Positions 22,613-24,550 of a stretch of 24,550 nt of DNA are shown here, piece after piece. The first letter of the stretch is position 1. Each line of letters begins with the position of its first letter. This stretch comes from Sulfurospirillum sp. UBA6790. Lineage in GTDB: Bacteria; Campylobacterota; Campylobacteria; Campylobacterales; Sulfurospirillaceae. The position numbers were made by a program, and so were the translations under genes. The notes under the pieces are model-generated. The model was not told the DNA's origin. It searched no databases and worked only from the letters and a program-made list of their open reading frames with translations. The stretch is taken from NCBI GenBank assembly GCA_002452855.1, contig DKFS01000043.1, forward strand, positions 1-24,550, given 5' to 3'.

Positions 22613-24223
22613 TTATAGAAGCATGCCACGAATCATAAAGTAGAAGATTGCTGAAAGAAGTGCGGAGGCTGGTACAGTGATGAGCCAAGCTGCAATAATC
22701 ATTTTAAGCGCTGAGCGTTTAACCAGTTCATGTTTACGCACCGCTTTAATCGCTTTCTTCTCAATTTTACTGAGTTCTATCTCGCCTTCGTAAATATTGC
22801 GGATGATAGATTTTTCTTCGTTGATTTTATTCATTAAGTTTTTAACAAGGTATGGGTCTACTTTTTTGAGTTTTCCCAATGATTCTAAGGAGTGTTTATA
22901 CTCTTCTAATTTATCCATTTCATCATCAAGTTTATGTTGCTTGAGTTCTTCTTCCGTCTCTTTAATGCGGTTTCTCATCAAATATTCACGTAAAAAACCA
23001 ACACCAAAAACGGCACCAACAGCAATATGGGTTGAACTTACCGGTAAGCCTAATTGGCTCGCTACGATAACCGTTAATGCCGCAGAAAGCGCGACACAAA
23101 ATGCGCGAATTTGGTCAAGTTCCGTAATCTCACTTCCTACCGTTTTGATGAGTTTGGGTCCATAAAGTCCTAGCCCCACAACAATACCAAGCGCACCTAC
23201 GAGCATAACCCAAAAAGGGATGCCCGCTTTAGTAGCAATACCACCTGTTGTCAGGGCATCATAAATACCCGCCAAAGGTCCAACGGCATTGGCAACATCG
23301 TTCGCACCGTGTGCAAAGCTTAAAAGTGCGGCTGAGAAAATAAGGGGAATATTAAAAAGTTTATTGATAGCTTCACGGGTATTGGGAAGGGAGTCAGCCA
23401 TTCGTGCGATGGATGATTTTGTAAAGAAAAAGATGCCAATGGCAACGGCAAGTCCAATAGTGGCAGCTGTGATAAAATTCACATGGACCATATGGTTAAA
23501 GCCTTTAAGAATGATATACGTTCCAAAAGCCCATGTCATGACAGAGAGTAAAACGGGAACCATTGCTTTTGCTGCAAGGCGCTTGTCCTCTTGATAAATA
23601 ATGGTCTTTTTAATCAAGAGCAGACACAATGCCGCAATAATACCGCCTAGAAACGGTGAAATAACCCAGCTAAAGACAATTTCGCCCATCTTTGCCCAAT
23701 TGACCATATGAAAGCCAGCGGCGGCAATGCCACTTCCTGTCACACCTCCTACGATAGCGTGTGTGGTCGAAACGGGTGCTCCTGAAGCCGTGGCGATATT
23801 GAGCCAAATTGCACCTGCAAGTAATGCCGCCATCATAATCCAGATAAACGTATTGGTATCTTTAATCATGGCAGGATTGATGATGCCGTTTTTAATCGTA
23901 CCAACAACATCTCCGCCCGCAATAAGCGAACCTGAGGATTCAAAAATAGCCGCAATAATAATAGCACCAAAAATAGTCACTGCATTGGCGCCAACGGCAG
24001 GTCCTACGTTGTTAGCGACATCGTTTGCTCCAATATTGATGGCCATATAGCCACCAAAAATAGCGGCAACAATTAAAAGAGTTTGATTGGGAAGGTCGCT
24101 AGAGAGGCTGGATACATACCAAATAACAATCAGAATAAAAATGAGAGCTCCGCAGAGTTTCATAAAATCGGCAATTCCAAAACTTCTGATATTTTGAACA
24201 TCTTTGATGGATTTTAACTCCAT
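22613..24223 (-). CDS. pit: PiT-family inorganic phosphate transporter
   Basis: The start is ATG 24223 (MELKSIKDVQNI; AAAAGGA 6 nt upstream), giving 536 aa; a TTG 7 codons upstream is rejected. PiT proteins carry metal-phosphate or phosphate with H+ or Na+ across the inner membrane. Both halves of the PHO4 duplication are present, each with its signature: GANDVANNVGPAVGANAVTI in the first and GANDVANAVGPLAG in the second. SGAPVSTTHAIVGGVTG and GLPVSSTHIAVGAVFG pair with them. A charged cytoplasmic segment of about 100 residues (EETEEELKQHKLDDEMDKLEEYK onward) separates the core from the last membrane helix. No Pit-accessory PhoU-like gene (DUF47) is adjacent. Confidence 0.94.
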   Translation of the reverse strand: MELKSIKDVQNIRSFGIADFMKLCGALIFILIVIWYVSSLSSDLPNQTLLIVAAIFGGYMAINIGANDVANNVGPAVGANAVTIFGAIIIAAIFESSGSLIAGGDVVGTIKNGIINPAMIKDTNTFIWIMMAALLAGAIWLNIATASGAPVSTTHAIVGGVTGSGIAAAGFHMVNWAKMGEIVFSWVISPFLGGIIAALCLLLIKKTIIYQEDKRLAAKAMVPVLLSVMTWAFGTYIILKGFNHMVHVNFITAATIGLAVAIGIFFFTKSSIARMADSLPNTREAINKLFNIPLIFSAALLSFAHGANDVANAVGPLAGIYDALTTGGIATKAGIPFWVMLVGALGIVVGLGLYGPKLIKTVGSEITELDQIRAFCVALSAALTVIVASQLGLPVSSTHIAVGAVFGVGFLREYLMRNRIKETEEELKQHKLDDEMDKLEEYKHSLESLGKLKKVDPYLVKNLMNKINEEKSIIRNIYEGEIELSKIEKKAIKAVRKHELVKRSALKMIIAAWLITVPASALLSAIFYFMIRGMLL

Positions 24224-24236
24224 ACCATTCCTTTTT

Positions 24237-24268
24237 GTAATCAATCGGTAATTGATTTTTTGTAGAAT
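24237..24268 (+). promoter_or_regulatory. Pho-box-like element in the pit leader, opposite orientation
   Basis: On the + strand GTAATCAATCG (24237-24247) is followed by GTAATTGATTT (24248-24258) and, 15 nt from the start of the second unit, TAGAAT (24263-24268). The spacing equals that of the three Pho promoters, but the units are weaker matches (8 and 7 of 11 to the pstS unit). It points away from pit, with no gene ahead of it. Confidence 0.4.
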
Positions 24269-24300
24269 GGATAATGTAGTGTAATTTCACTTTAAATCTA

Positions 24301-24550
24301 CTAAATAAGATGCTTGAGCTGCTGTCTTAATTCCATTAAAAGCCTATTTTGTCGCATTGCGATGTACTGTTTGATTTTTGATTTCATAAAAATATTTGGC
24401 AAAATATTGAGCACAATTGTTTCATTAATAATGCTAAAAATAGAAGCGGGCGCTGAGATAATCGTGAAGAAACCTTTCTCCGTTGGGAGTTGGAAATATA
24501 TCTCAAATTCTTCATCAATTAACTGCTTTTGCAGGAGTTTCTCAACATCC
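24301..24550 (-). CDS. Unknown protein, C-terminal 82 residues (partial)
   Basis: An open - strand frame enters at the right edge (first full codon at 24549) and ends at TAG 24303-24301, followed directly by a second TAG. The 82 residues begin DVEKLLQKQLIDEEFEIYFQ. They continue through a hydrophobic stretch (GFFTIISAPASIFSIINETIVLNIL) and end in a basic helix (KSKIKQYIAMRQNRLLMELRQQLKHLI). Sensible codon use and a clean end 77 nt before the pit start support a real gene. I do not recognise the family from this fragment. Confidence 0.6.
   Translation of the reverse strand, partial: DVEKLLQKQLIDEEFEIYFQLPTEKGFFTIISAPASIFSIINETIVLNILPNIFMKSKIKQYIAMRQNRLLMELRQQLKHLI

Overview
The window looks like chromosomal DNA of a free-living Campylobacterota (Epsilonproteobacteria), probably Sulfurospirillum-like. 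The reasons are the AT-rich composition (about 60% by eye), a histidine kinase with an HQWRQPL-type H-box, an SQR-like flavoprotein, and a Pst/two-component phosphate locus. The genus is an inference. No rRNA, tRNA, CRISPR array or insertion sequence was seen.

Left part (1-9026, mostly + strand). The 3' end of an SQR-like flavoprotein gene is followed by a 49-residue small ORF with a strong ribosome binding site and a terminator. Then come overlapping queE-queC (7-deazaguanine synthesis) and an orphan CHASE4-type sensor kinase. A divergent pair follows: a flavodoxin-fold NAD(P)H reductase and an HxlR regulator. Next is a HEPN/MNT toxin-antitoxin pair with intact catalytic motifs and an AT-rich membrane-anchored hypothetical gene. 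A DHCW-type cupin and an overlapping DUF2157-GDYXXLXY membrane pair close this part.

Right part (9031-24550, mostly - strand) is a phosphate island. It holds phoU-phoB-phoR (with a YciA-type thioesterase behind), pstS-pstC-pstA-pstB, and a PiT-type transporter. Interspersed are a chemoreceptor, a YgiD-type dioxygenase and an rhlE-yaiI pair. The one + strand gene, divergent from phoU, encodes a two-domain acyltransferase with an OlsA-like half followed by an OlsB-like half. This is the architecture of OlsF, the bifunctional synthase of phosphorus-free ornithine lipids.

Two signals stand out. First, the promoters of phoU, the olsF-like gene and pstS each carry two 11-bp direct repeats of the form GTWAYCANATY GTAATSAMMTS, always exactly 15 nt from the start of the second repeat to a -10 hexamer. 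This is a Pho-box architecture. It puts the lipid gene in the predicted phosphate-starvation regulon and suggests membrane remodelling when phosphate is short. A similar element lies in the pit leader, facing the other way. Second, the palindrome TTACATGTAA occurs ten times, often extended to TTTACATGTAAA. Four copies start within 5 nt after stop codons and four lie inside genes. Under 0.2 copies would be expected by chance. I know of no described function for it.
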